Assembly: GCA_012837705.1 (NCBI GenBank)
Contig: DUQQ01000065.1
Location: forward strand, 1-59,791
Direction: 5' to 3'
Origin: Hydrogenispora sp.
Lineage (GTDB): Bacteria; Bacillota; UBA4882; UBA10575
DNA: 59,791 nucleotides
Part shown: piece by piece, positions 1 through 8,387 of the stretch
How the letters are laid out: every line of letters begins with the position of its first letter
How positions within the stretch are numbered: position 1 is the stretch's first letter
The notes under the pieces: model-generated
Database searches by the model: none
Seen by the model: only the letters and a program-made list of their open reading frames with translations
Told to the model about the DNA's origin: nothing
Made by a program: the position numbers and the translations under genes

Positions 1-1
1 A

Positions 2-93
2 GCGGAGTCGGATAAACCCGCTTATGTCATAGGCCCCCGCCGACTTGGGGTTCTAATGGCCGTTGCACATAAGCCTAGTTTATCGGATTCCGC
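2..93. repeat. Imperfect long inverted repeat
   Basis: The outer arms are 2-17 and about 78-93; they pair with two mismatches (gcggagtcggataaac against the complement of gtttatcggattccgc). After a short unmatched stretch the inner arms share cttatgt. The loop is about 40 bases and GC-rich. A related string (cgcttatcagatac) follows near 167-180. No convincing gene is seen in 1-287. It could be a recombination site or the end of a mobile element, because transposase and RHS remnants follow, but I cannot match it to a named element. Confidence 0.5.
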
Positions 94-287
94 GGAGATT
101 TTCACCTCCAAGAAACGGCGTAGGCCAATCCCAGCCGGCGGACGGCGTGTCCCGGCTTGGATTCGGCGCTTATCAGATACGCGGTCCGGAGATGATAACG
201 TATAATATTTTTCGCACAATTGAAAAGGGAGACCTCAAGTGGTAAAGTAAAGAAGCCAATACTTACCAAAACAAAGGAGGTCCCCCT

Positions 288-413
288 ATGAGTAATATTA
301 TATAGTTTAATGAAGACGTAATAAAGAATAAATTGAATGAATTAGTGCGTGGTAGTGTCGAAGGGGCAAAGTGTATCAATGATTTAAGTTGGTATGATAA
401 CGGACAGGGATAA
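288..413 (+). pseudogene. IS256-family transposase N-terminal remnant
   Basis: A strong ribosome-binding site (aaaggaggt) precedes ATG at 288, but the sixth codon is TAG (303-305). Read through that stop, the frame continues FNEDVIKNKLNELVRGSVE, which resembles the start of IS256-family (mutator-type) transposases, where a conserved LVR-SVEE-LNALL stretch opens the protein. The likeness is lost after about 30 codons and the frame stops at 411-413. No catalytic DDE region is present nearby. I read this as a dead 5' stub left by deletion. The assignment rests on remembered family resemblance over about 25 residues. Confidence 0.5.
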
Positions 414-450
414 CCTTTCAGCTTTATATTGACTTTTAAACCAGACTGCT

Positions 451-963
451 CTATTGATCCGGCGTGGAATAGTCTATTTGAAAATATTCACCTGTTTTCT
501 GGTTTGAAAATAGAAGTGGTTTTATCTTCCCCCATGTAGTGAAAAGTTTCGATTCATGTTTTTGGAGAGTAAATAAGACGTCTCCCTCTTCATATGGTTC
601 ATATATATTATCCGGTAAATACTGTAGAAACTTTATTTCTATGGTATTTTCATCTCCAAAGACCGTAGCCAATAGTCGGTCCATTGTTTGAAACCCATCA
701 ATGCTTAATTCTCCAAAGAAGTTATTACCTTCACGATAGATGGTAAGCGAGTAAAACATATTTTGATCAGGGGGCGCATATTCGGAGAAAGAATACTCGC
801 CCAACCATGTTGATAAGGGTGAAGCGTCTTCTAGGGATATGTTTGCCTCATCATTTGCTTTATTGTCAGTGTACGTAATTCTGGACTCTTTAAGGAAGGC
901 AAAAATAATAAGGAGAATACAGAATATTACTGTTATAAAAACTAAAAGTCTCTTCACAGTCAA
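451..963 (-). CDS. Small membrane-anchored protein of unknown function
   Basis: The protein has 170 residues if it starts at TTG 963, which sits just behind aaggcaggtg. The open frame extends upstream to an ATG at 1119, adding 52 residues with no obvious ribosome site. From TTG 963 the N-terminus is a single hydrophobic segment (about residues 5-23, RLLVFITVIFCILLIIFAF), followed by an extracytoplasmic part rich in acidic and aromatic residues. This arrangement fits a signal anchor with an exported domain. I recognise no family. It is AT-rich compared with the housekeeping genes to the right and sits between a transposase stub and an RHS remnant, so it may be acquired. Confidence 0.6.
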   Translation of the reverse strand: MTVKRLLVFITVIFCILLIIFAFLKESRITYTDNKANDEANISLEDASPLSTWLGEYSFSEYAPPDQNMFYSLTIYREGNNFFGELSIDGFQTMDRLLATVFGDENTIEIKFLQYLPDNIYEPYEEGDVLFTLQKHESKLFTTWGKIKPLLFSNQKTGEYFQIDYSTPDQ

Positions 964-1199
964 CACCTGCCTTATTATTATATTAGTTAACTTATATCGC
1001 TCTCTTGTGTTTATTACACGTTGTTCCGCTTTGCCTTTTGTTATTATCCCGTCTTTATCTATATCCAGACTACTGTTTTGGCTGTAAACTTTACCACGAG
1101 TATAGTTTATAGATAACATAATACTATATTTTTAGCCCTTTGGCGTATCGATTTTGTATTGATTTTGTACCACAATTGAAGATACAGCTGGATAGCCAA

Positions 1200-1679
1200 A
1201 AGGAAGATACTAAGCGAAGCTGATGAATTGCAGGAAGTTATAATTCAAGAAGAGATATACGCTATTATGGTTCATCTTGACGATATTGAGAATATTGGAC
1301 TAAATGGTTGGAAGAATGGAATCCACATAGCAGAGGGGAAGTCGAATATTCCCGTAACACCATTGCGTTTAACCGGGAAGAAGGAGAGTTTTGAGAGTAC
1401 CGTTATGACCTTCTGAACCGCCTGACAGAAATGAAAAAGAACGGGTCAACGTGGCCAGGTACAGTCATGACGAAACCGGCCTAGGGTAAAGAAGGAAAGC
1501 GATAACGGTCCGAACTACTATGTCTTCAATCAGGAAGGGCAATGCTCTACACAGGAGAGCCGGGGGTATACAGAGTATAACTATTCCTGGGAAGACACTT
1601 CGCCCGGGAGGATGGGATTTATAAGCAACTTGCCAGTATGGAGTCCGGGGGGCTCCTTCTTTTAGTGTAGCATCAAGAA
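1200..1679 (+). pseudogene. Degraded RHS-repeat protein remnant
   Basis: Read across frames, this stretch gives typical RHS/YD-repeat strings. Around 1305-1437 one frame reads WNPHSRGEVEYSRNTIAFNR and then, past an in-frame TGA at 1392, EYRYDLLNRLTEMKKNGS. From 1460 a second frame gives YSHDETGL. From 1486 a third frame gives VKKESDNGPNYYVFNQEGQ. After about 1570 another shift gives LGRHFAREDGIYKQLASMES. This order (YD-LNRLTE, RY-YDE-GLR, YYV-NQEG, YNYL-GRHFAR-DG) matches the core of RHS toxin or wall-associated proteins. At least four frame changes and stops make it nonfunctional. It has no toxin C-terminus and no intact start. Confidence 0.7.
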
Positions 1680-1934
1680 AACCAAAGCGGAAAGTCCTAA
1701 AAGAAAGTCGACACTACCAGCCCTCGCCTTTGTGTTGACAATAACTGAGCGAAAAAGTAAGATATTACTTAGGTAGTCGCCCAGGCTAGCTACCGGCAGC
1801 GCAAGAAGGGATAAAATTCAAAACCAGGTGGGTGAGAGGCCCCGAAAGCGGACTTGGGCAGGTCTTATCAGCGGCGGTTCTAGCGCCGGGAGAATGATCG
1901 ATATTTTCTACTTAGCCTTAAATAGTATTAGGAG
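1680..1934. other. Non-coding stretch after the RHS remnant
   Basis: I see no supportable gene. A TTGACA-like box (ttgacaataactg, about 1735) lies here, but no clear -10 stands at the right distance. The stretch is probably decayed DNA from the same accessory patch. Confidence 0.4.
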
Positions 1935-1946
1935 TTGCAGCAAATC

Positions 1947-2717
1947 ATGGTAAAAATTTATGGAGCAAGATTGGTGTGGAGAGTGGCAGCGGTTATTGGG
2001 GTCGTGCAGATGTATATCAAAGACCGGACCAGTTTGGCGATCTCTTCCGGTCTTTCGTTACGGGATGGGTTTAAGCCATTGCATCTGATCTGGCTGCTGT
2101 ATGCGGGCGAGATGCTTCTAAAGGTGATCCCCCAGAAAATAACCAGTATTGGATCGCGGAAAGTGTTTAAAGCTTTATTTGAGCCAGCCGCCGACAGGTT
2201 GTCGGCGGTCCAAATTATGGCGGAAAAGCAGAAACGGAATGAAACAGTGAAAAAGGTCTTTATTGTCTGGTTTGGCAGTAATGCGCTGCTCGCTGCGGGG
2301 TATTTTGCCCGTATTCTAAGCGAGAAGGCTTTGCTCTTAATTTCTTTATTTTATTATGTAGGAGATTTAATTTGTGTTATTTTTTACTGTCCGTTTCAAA
2401 CGATGATCATGAAAAACCGTTGCTGCGTAACCTGTCCGATTTTTAACTGGGATTCGTTGATGTATTGTACGCCGCTTATTTTTATCCGGAGCTTTTATTC
2501 CTGGAGTTTGGTATTGATGGCATTATCCCTGTTTATCTGGTGGGAAGTGGCCTTTCGCAAACATCCGCAACGTTTTTTGGCAGCTTGTAATGAAAAGTTA
2601 AAATGTGCCAACTGCGCGGAACAGATCTGTAAGGTGAAGCGCCGCCTCCAACCAGTTTGGCGCGAGTTGGCCGTGGGTGACCACAGCCAAACCGAAACGG
2701 TAGAGCGCCGTCTATGA
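1947..2717 (+). CDS. Membrane protein of unknown function with Cys-rich motifs
   Basis: The protein has 256 residues from ATG 1947; TTG 1935 in the same frame is an alternative start. The ribosome site is weak (ggag at 1931-1934). Hydrophobic stretches lie around residues 105-125, 127-150 and 180-205, and suggest several membrane segments. Two short cysteine clusters stand out. RCCVTCPIFNWD follows the second hydrophobic stretch and CANCAEQICKVKRR comes near the C-terminus, so metal binding or disulfide formation is possible. I do not recognise a named family. The gene has no partner: it sits between an RHS remnant and a tRNA. The C-terminal tail is basic and probably cytoplasmic. Confidence 0.65.
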   Translation: MVKIYGARLVWRVAAVIGVVQMYIKDRTSLAISSGLSLRDGFKPLHLIWLLYAGEMLLKVIPQKITSIGSRKVFKALFEPAADRLSAVQIMAEKQKRNETVKKVFIVWFGSNALLAAGYFARILSEKALLLISLFYYVGDLICVIFYCPFQTMIMKNRCCVTCPIFNWDSLMYCTPLIFIRSFYSWSLVLMALSLFIWWEVAFRKHPQRFLAACNEKLKCANCAEQICKVKRRLQPVWRELAVGDHSQTETVERRL

Positions 2718-2848
2718 ACGGGGAACCGGGAGTTAACAGGGATGATGAAAGCCGGGCAAACAACGAGGGCCAATGCCGAAGCGGAGTGGGTGACGAGAAC
2801 ATAAGGACGTGTCAAATTTTAAGCGGCCTTTGAACAGCAAAGAACCTT

Positions 2849-2881
2849 CAAAAAACAAAAACCCGGTTCCGAAGAACCGGG
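2849..2881 (-). terminator. Terminator downstream of tRNA-Arg
   Basis: An inverted repeat (cccggttc at 2862 with gaaccggg ending 2881) with a tight loop is followed, reading leftward, by a T-rich tract. It lies about 17 bases after the tRNA 3' end. Confidence 0.8.
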
Positions 2882-2897
2882 AGACTTTGCTCATTAA

Positions 2898-2974
<77 letters not shown>

Positions 2975-2983
2975 AGACCAATT

Positions 2984-2989
2984 ATTATA
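2984..2989 (-). promoter_or_regulatory. Possible -10 box for the tRNA gene
   Basis: A perfect TATAAT reads on the minus strand, ten bases upstream of the tRNA 5' end. The -35 region (TTGCTT or TTGTAC) is off the ideal spacing, so only the -10 is supported. Confidence 0.35.
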
Positions 2990-3105
2990 ATACCATATTC
3001 GTAAGCAAAGTACAATCCTTAATATATTGATCAGTTATTTTCCTGGGGTGCTTTTTGGAAAGGATAAGAGCATAGTGATAATTTACGGAAAAAAGGAGGA
3101 TGGTC

Positions 3106-4758
3106 ATGGGAACAGTCCAAGTACAGCTGAACGGAGAAACGAAGGTCGTGGCGAAAGGATCAACCGTGCAGGAGATTCTGGGTGCTTGGCCCGGTCAAAG
3201 TCATCCCCAGATTATGGCGGCAATCGTCGGTAAGGATCTCCGGGAGCTCTCCTACCGGATCAATGAGGATACAGTGGTGCGGCCGATCGATCTTACCCAT
3301 GTGGATGGGGTACGGATCTACAGTCGTAGCCTCATCATGGTGATGATTCGGGCGGCGAAGGAAGTTTTCCCTGGGTGTCAGGTCCGGATCATGTATTCTT
3401 TGAGTAAGGGACTATACGGCGAGCTCTATATTGGACGGCCGGTGATGGAGAAAGATCTCCGCCAGGTGGAAGAACGGATGCGGGCGATTATTGATGCCGA
3501 TGAGAAAATCGAGAAACAGAAGATGCCTTTGAAAGAAGCCATCCAACTCTTTGAAAAAGAGGGTTTGACCGACAAAGCCCAGTTATTGTCCTACAAGCAA
3601 ACAAGTGAAGTCTCCATCTACCGCTGTGGCGACTATTATGATTATTATTACGGTTATATGTTACCAAGCACGGGTTTTTTAAAGGAGTTTGAGTTGCTGT
3701 TTCATCTTCCCGGCTTCCTTTTACGCTACCCGTCCCAGTCCTCGCCGGAGAAGGTACCGCCTTATGTGGAACAACGCAAACTGTCCCAGATCTTCTATGA
3801 GTATGAAAAATGGGGAGAAGTTTTAGAAGTCAATGACATCGGGACCTTGAATCAGATGATCGAGGCGGGGAAGGGGCAAGAACTGATCCGGTTGGCCGAG
3901 GCGCTTCAGGAGAAGAAGATTGCCCAGATCGCCGACGAAATTACCCGTGACCGGGAAAGGGTACGGCTGGTGATGATTGCCGGACCTTCTTCTTCGGGGA
4001 AAACCACCTTTACCCAGCGCTTGGCGATCCAACTTCGGGTCAACGGGGTCCGGCCGGTCTCGATTTCGCTGGATGATTATTTTGTCAGCCGGGACCGGAC
4101 GCCCCGCAATGAAAAGGGTGAACCCGATTTTGAGGCTTTGGAAGCGATCGATCTAGATCTATTCAATGAACAACTGGCCGATTTGATTATGGGGAAGAGG
4201 ATTGAGATTCCGCGGTTCAATTTTATGACGGGAGAACGGGAATACCGGGGTGAAGTTCTTCAGATCAAACCGGACCAGCCAATTCTGATCGAGGGGATCC
4301 ACGGACTGAACGAAAAACTAACCCAGTCGGTGCCAAAGGACCGCAAGTTTAAGGTTTATATCAGCGCTTTAACCCAGTTGAACATGGATAGCCATAACCG
4401 GATCCCAACTACCGACAATCGTTTGATCCGCCGCATCGTCCGGGATAGTAAGTTCCGCAGCCACGATGCCCTGACGACGTTACGCCTCTGGTCGGCGGTA
4501 CGCCGCGGTGAAGAGAAGAATATCTTCCCCTTCCAAGAAGAAGCCGATATCATGTTTAACTCGGCCCTCATTTATGAACTGGCCATTTTGAAAAAGCATG
4601 TCGAGCCATTATTAGAGGCGATCCCACCGGAGGTGTCGGAGTTTGCCGAGGCCAAGCGGCTCTTGAAGTTTACCGCCTATTTCTTACCGCTGGACGAGGT
4701 AGAGGTGCCGGCCAACTCGATTCTGCGTGAGTTTATCGGTGGCAGTTGCTTTGTCTAA
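3106..4758 (+). CDS. Nucleoside (uridine) kinase-like protein with TGS and ThrRS-like domains
   Basis: The protein has 550 residues. ATG 3106 is preferred because AAGGAGG (3093-3099) is 7 bases upstream; ATG 3100 abuts it. Residues 1-62 are a TGS domain (ubiquitin-like fold also seen in ThrRS and RelA). The next part resembles the second additional domain of ThrRS. A phosphoribulokinase/uridine kinase domain starts with a P-loop (GPSSSGKTTF, about 293-302) and continues with SLDDYF and IEGIHGLNEKL. Many Firmicutes carry this three-part protein. It is annotated as a nucleoside kinase, but its true substrate and the role of the ThrRS-like half are not settled. It is a single-gene unit. Confidence 0.9.
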   Translation: MGTVQVQLNGETKVVAKGSTVQEILGAWPGQSHPQIMAAIVGKDLRELSYRINEDTVVRPIDLTHVDGVRIYSRSLIMVMIRAAKEVFPGCQVRIMYSLSKGLYGELYIGRPVMEKDLRQVEERMRAIIDADEKIEKQKMPLKEAIQLFEKEGLTDKAQLLSYKQTSEVSIYRCGDYYDYYYGYMLPSTGFLKEFELLFHLPGFLLRYPSQSSPEKVPPYVEQRKLSQIFYEYEKWGEVLEVNDIGTLNQMIEAGKGQELIRLAEALQEKKIAQIADEITRDRERVRLVMIAGPSSSGKTTFTQRLAIQLRVNGVRPVSISLDDYFVSRDRTPRNEKGEPDFEALEAIDLDLFNEQLADLIMGKRIEIPRFNFMTGEREYRGEVLQIKPDQPILIEGIHGLNEKLTQSVPKDRKFKVYISALTQLNMDSHNRIPTTDNRLIRRIVRDSKFRSHDALTTLRLWSAVRRGEEKNIFPFQEEADIMFNSALIYELAILKKHVEPLLEAIPPEVSEFAEAKRLLKFTAYFLPLDEVEVPANSILREFIGGSCFV

Positions 4759-4786
4759 TCGAACCAGCCTTTTAAGGTTAGGTTTC

Positions 4787-4816
4787 TTGACTTTTAACGC
4801 CCGGTAGTGCTACAAT
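4787..4816 (+). promoter_or_regulatory. Probable sigma-A promoter for lysA
   Basis: TTGACT (4787-4792) and TACAAT (4811-4816) are separated by 18 bases, about 110 bases upstream of the lysA start. No L-box-like lysine riboswitch fits in the leader. Confidence 0.65.
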
Positions 4817-4923
4817 GAATAGAATTTAAAGAAGAGGAATTTTCCTTTTAACCTTTATTCTTACAATCTTCGATTGTGTTTTTAAGTAGCTTTGGACATG
4901 AAGCGTTTATGAGGAGGAATAAG

Positions 4924-6279
4924 ATGCTCGCCAGCGAAGTTTTTGAACGGGATTTTACCATAAACTCCTCAGGGCATCTGGAGATCGGCGGATGTGATGT
5001 GGTTGAACTTGCCCGCGTCTTTGGGACACCCCTTTACATTTTAGACGAGGAAAAGATCCGCGGGAACTGCCGGACCTACCGGGAGGCTTTAAAGGGCGTT
5101 TACCCAAACTTCGAGGTGGTTTACGCGGGGAAGGCCTTTTTAACCCAGGCCGTGTGCGGTTTGGTCTACCAAGAAGGGCTTGGTCTGGATGTGGTCTCCG
5201 GCGGGGAACTCTATACCGCTTTGCAGGCTGGTTTTCCAGCGGAGCGCATTAACTTTCATGGCAATAACAAATCCCGTGCGGAGTTAATGATGGCCTTGAA
5301 AAACGGAGTAGGCCGGATTATGGTTGACAGCCTGATGGAACTGGAAACCTTAATCCAGCTGGCGATGGAGACGAGGACCCAACCGCAGATTATGCTGCGG
5401 CTGAAACCGGGGGTTGTCGCGCATACCCACACCTATGCCCAGACCGGGCAGGAAGATTCGAAGTTTGGGATGGGGATCAACGATGGCGTTGCCATGAAAG
5501 CGGTAAAGATCGCGCTCGCTTCGCCCCACCTCAAACTGTTGGGTTTTCATTCCCATATCGGATCACAGATTTTTGAGGTTGCTCCCTTTAAGGCGACAGT
5601 TGATGTATTGACGGCCTTTATGGCGGAAATCCGGACCCAAACTGGTTTTGTGGCCCAGGTGCTTGATCTTGGCGGCGGGTTTGGGATCGGCCATAATAAG
5701 CAGGAAAAACCCCGTGCTCTGCGGGAGATCGTAGCGGAAATCGGCCGTTATGCCCGGGAGCGTTTAACCGCCTTACAATATCCCCTTCCCCAGCTGGTTT
5801 TGGAGCCCGGACGCTCGATTATCGGGCCGGCGGGAACAACCATTTACACGGTGGGGAATATAAAAAGGATTCCCGGGATCCGGACTTACCTGGCAGTTGA
5901 CGGCGGAATGACGGACAATCCGCGGGTCGCTTTATACCAGGCGGTTTATGAAGGGGCCCTTGCCAATAAGATGAACGCGCCGCTGACCGAGGTTGTAACC
6001 GTCACCGGGAAATGTTGTGAATCGGGCGATATGTTGATCTGGGATCTACCGCTTGCGGTGCCGGAACCCGGTGACCTGCTGGCGGTCTTTGATACCGGGG
6101 CTTACAATTATTCGATGGCCAGTAACTATAACCGTCTACCGCGGCCGGCGGTAGTCCTTGTTCGCGCCGGGGAAGCCGAACTGATCGTGCGGCGGGAGAC
6201 CTATGAGCAATTGGTCCAGAATGATCTGATGCCCGAGCGTTTAAGAGTGAAACCGGAAGCGGAACCTATTGCCAAATAA
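4924..6279 (+). CDS. lysA: Diaminopimelate decarboxylase
   Basis: The protein has 451 residues, normal for the family. It removes CO2 from meso-diaminopimelate to make L-lysine, with PLP as cofactor. The N-terminal alanine-racemase-like barrel contains the PLP lysine in YAGKAF (K70) and the cofactor-contacting HSHIGSQ (His209 onward). The C-terminal beta domain has CESGD (Cys365 onward), which completes the active site across the dimer. ATG 4924 is chosen over an upstream frame opening at 4876 because GAGGAGG lies just before it. It has its own promoter and terminator and so is probably monocistronic. Confidence 0.95.
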   Translation: MLASEVFERDFTINSSGHLEIGGCDVVELARVFGTPLYILDEEKIRGNCRTYREALKGVYPNFEVVYAGKAFLTQAVCGLVYQEGLGLDVVSGGELYTALQAGFPAERINFHGNNKSRAELMMALKNGVGRIMVDSLMELETLIQLAMETRTQPQIMLRLKPGVVAHTHTYAQTGQEDSKFGMGINDGVAMKAVKIALASPHLKLLGFHSHIGSQIFEVAPFKATVDVLTAFMAEIRTQTGFVAQVLDLGGGFGIGHNKQEKPRALREIVAEIGRYARERLTALQYPLPQLVLEPGRSIIGPAGTTIYTVGNIKRIPGIRTYLAVDGGMTDNPRVALYQAVYEGALANKMNAPLTEVVTVTGKCCESGDMLIWDLPLAVPEPGDLLAVFDTGAYNYSMASNYNRLPRPAVVLVRAGEAELIVRRETYEQLVQNDLMPERLRVKPEAEPIAK

Positions 6280-6294
6280 TTTAACCTTTTGCTA

Positions 6295-6326
6295 ACAGAC
6301 GGAACGGTAATTTCCGTCTGTTTTGC
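6295..6326 (+). terminator. Terminator after lysA
   Basis: A 10-bp perfect stem (acagacggaa / ttccgtctgt) has a 7-base loop and is followed by tttt. Confidence 0.85.
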
Positions 6327-6358
6327 GGTTCCGGCACCGGTAAAGCGCTTTGGGAGAC

Positions 6359-6388
6359 TTGGTGCCGAGGGGCAAGATGTGTTATAAT
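6359..6388 (+). promoter_or_regulatory. Possible promoter for the M50 protease operon
   Basis: TTGGTG (6359-6364) and a perfect TATAAT (6383-6388) are 18 bases apart, about 38 bases before the start codon. Confidence 0.55.
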
Positions 6389-6425
6389 ATTCTATGGTGC
6401 TTTTTGCTAGTTTGGGGGGAAATGA

Positions 6426-7076
6426 ATGCCCGAACTTTACATATTGATTTTGACCGTCCCGATTATTCTACTTTCCCTGGTGATCCACGAATTTGCCCAC
6501 GGCATGGTTTCTTATAAATTGGGAGATCCGACGCCGAAATTAATGGGCCGTTTAACCCTGAATCCTTTCGCGCATTTGGATCCCTTTGGCACCGTAATGA
6601 TTATTGTGACGCTGCTACGCGGTTTTGGTTTCGGCTGGGCGAAACCGGTGCCGATCGATCCCCGTTATTATCGGAATCCAGCCAAAGGCGTTGTGTTGGT
6701 GGCCCTGGCCGGTCCCGTGGCCAATCTGACCCTTGCTTGCCTTTTTGGTTTGCCGCTTCGTCTCCTCAATATGGGTTACTGGCCGTCGGCGCTCGGGTGG
6801 GAGTTGGGATTTTTATTGATCCAATTTTTTTATACCGGAATGCTGTTAAATCTCGGATTAGCCTTTTTTAATTTGCTGCCTATCCCACCGTTGGATGGGT
6901 CGAGACTGGTCCGTTACTTCCTCCGGGGAAGCGCTTTTCACTTTTACACACAGCTTGAACGGTATGGTTTCATTATCCTGTTTGCCCTTTTATTCTTTTT
7001 TAACCGGCCATTTAGTCGTTTTTTCACAATATTATTGAACTTTGGGGCCTTCCTGATCACAGGGTTTGGGATCTAA
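6426..7076 (+). CDS. Site-2 protease family membrane metalloprotease (M50)
   Basis: The protein has 216 residues and is almost entirely hydrophobic, with five or so membrane segments. The zinc-binding motif HEFAHG begins at His21 in the first membrane helix. The third metal ligand is the Asp of [11 protein letters not shown] (about 149-159). Both are hallmarks of small rhomboid-sized M50 proteases with no PDZ domain. These cut membrane-embedded substrates, but the target of this subfamily is unknown. In many Firmicutes it sits just upstream of scpAB, as here. ATG 6426 follows a G-rich ribosome site. Confidence 0.9.
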   Translation: MPELYILILTVPIILLSLVIHEFAHGMVSYKLGDPTPKLMGRLTLNPFAHLDPFGTVMIIVTLLRGFGFGWAKPVPIDPRYYRNPAKGVVLVALAGPVANLTLACLFGLPLRLLNMGYWPSALGWELGFLLIQFFYTGMLLNLGLAFFNLLPIPPLDGSRLVRYFLRGSAFHFYTQLERYGFIILFALLFFFNRPFSRFFTILLNFGAFLITGFGI

Positions 7077-7115
7077 CCTCTAATCTGGTGTAGGGAACGC
7101 ACGAAGGAAGGGGGG

Positions 7116-7634
7116 GTGTTTTTGGCTGCTTGGCAAAGGGTGATCGGTCTTTTTCGGCGCAGACTAAACAAGACTGACCGTCAATTAGCAGAAAGTTACC
7201 TGGATGAAGCGGGCCTTTTTCTCTTTAATCAGATGAGTTATGCTGACCAAAAACATGCCGTTACGGTGGCGAGATATCTTTTATCGGAAAAGGTTGACAC
7301 CAGTGGCGCCAATATGTCCCTTTTAATTCAGGGGGCCTTACTTCATGATGTGGGAAAAGTGAAGGGTGAAATCTCCTGGTGGAACCGGATTCGGGTTGGA
7401 CTAATCCGCCGTTATTTACCGCGCTTGCGTGATAAAAGAGCAAAAAGAGGGGAAAAGGGTTTAGGTCATGCGCTTTATGTTGATCTACACCATCCGGACC
7501 GGGGGGCTTATATGGCACAAAGCTTGGGGGTTGATCCGTCCGTCGTTTTTTTGATTAGACACCACCATGATGATGCAAAGGAACCGGCCACCATTGAACT
7601 GGCCTTGCTCCAAAGCGCCGATGCGAAAAATTAA
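7116..7634 (+). CDS. HD-domain phosphohydrolase
   Basis: The protein has 172 residues and starts at GTG 7116 within a run of G (aaggaagggggg). The metal-binding HD pair is in LLHDVGK (His77-Asp78), and an HHHDD stretch follows near residues 149-153. This matches metal-dependent phosphohydrolases of the HDIG type. The substrate cannot be told from sequence. Its last 14 bases overlap the start of scpA, so translation of the two is probably coupled. Confidence 0.85.
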   Translation: MFLAAWQRVIGLFRRRLNKTDRQLAESYLDEAGLFLFNQMSYADQKHAVTVARYLLSEKVDTSGANMSLLIQGALLHDVGKVKGEISWWNRIRVGLIRRYLPRLRDKRAKRGEKGLGHALYVDLHHPDRGAYMAQSLGVDPSVVFLIRHHHDDAKEPATIELALLQSADAKN

Positions 7635-8385
7635 ACGACGAACGGACAAGCAAGCAAGCTATCAGGTAAAACTAGCGGCTTTTACTGGTCCTTTGGATCT
7701 TTTACTCCACCTAATCGAGCGGGCGGAGATTGACATCTATAACATCCCGATTGTGGAGATTACCGACCAGTTTTTAGCTTACCTGCAAACCATGGAGCTT
7801 TTTGACCTGCATATTGCGGCGGACTTTCTGTTGATGGCAGCCACTTTAATGCAGATTAAAGCCCGGATGCTGTTGCCCCGGCCGTTGGTGGAAACGGAAG
7901 AGGAAGCGGCGGAAGAAGAGGATCCCCGCCTCGAACTGGTCGAAAGACTGTTGGAGTATAAAAAGGCGAAGGAAGTTGCTACTCGGCTTCAGGAACGGGA
8001 AGCGGAAGCCCGCCGGTTCTTCCCACGGACGGGTGGTTATTTCCCCGATCTGGAAGTTGCCGCCACTGCTGAACCGGTTGGGCAGGTTACCCTGTGGGAT
8101 TTAGTGCAGGCTTTTAGTGCTTTGTTAGAAAGTTTATTACCCCGCCTCGAGTTGGAGGGGATGCCGGAAGAAGAATATTCAATCCAAGAGATGATGGATC
8201 AGATTATGGCGGGGCTGGACCGGGTACCCCGGATCCATTTCAGTGCCCTTTTTTCCGGCTTGACTTCGCGCAAAGCAGTGGTAGCTTCCTTCTTAGCCCT
8301 GCTTGAGCTGATCCGGATGCATAAAGTCCTTGTTCAGCAGGATATGACCTTTGGGGAAATTGTGGTTGCCCGGTGGGAGGGGTGA
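7621..8385 (+). CDS. scpA: Segregation and condensation protein A
   Basis: The protein has 254 residues. ScpA is the kleisin that bridges the SMC heads and, with ScpB, forms the bacterial condensin complex needed for chromosome segregation. The N-terminus carries the conserved FTGPLDLLLHLIE stretch and ADFLLMAATLMQIKARMLLP. The middle is acidic (EEAAEEEDPRLELVERLLEY) and the C-terminal winged helix ends with the conserved LFTG/FGEIVV type segment. I start at ATG 7621, inside the HD gene; an upstream in-frame start at 7567 would add residues unlike the family. It is followed directly by scpB. Confidence 0.93.
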   Translation: MRKIKRRTDKQASYQVKLAAFTGPLDLLLHLIERAEIDIYNIPIVEITDQFLAYLQTMELFDLHIAADFLLMAATLMQIKARMLLPRPLVETEEEAAEEEDPRLELVERLLEYKKAKEVATRLQEREAEARRFFPRTGGYFPDLEVAATAEPVGQVTLWDLVQAFSALLESLLPRLELEGMPEEEYSIQEMMDQIMAGLDRVPRIHFSALFSGLTSRKAVVASFLALLELIRMHKVLVQQDMTFGEIVVARWEG

Positions 8386-8387
8386 AC

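Noticed and set aside
2-93. Integron attC site
   Set aside because: The arms do not give the RYYYAAC/GTTRRRY core pair, and no cassette-like series or integrase is visible.
2495-2815. Minus-strand frames opposite the orphan membrane protein
   Set aside because: They overlap a better-supported plus-strand gene and have Arg/Pro/Ser-rich compositions typical of antisense shadow frames.
4760-4923. Lysine riboswitch ahead of lysA
   Set aside because: The leader after the promoter is only about 110 bases, and the conserved five-helix L-box core is not seen.
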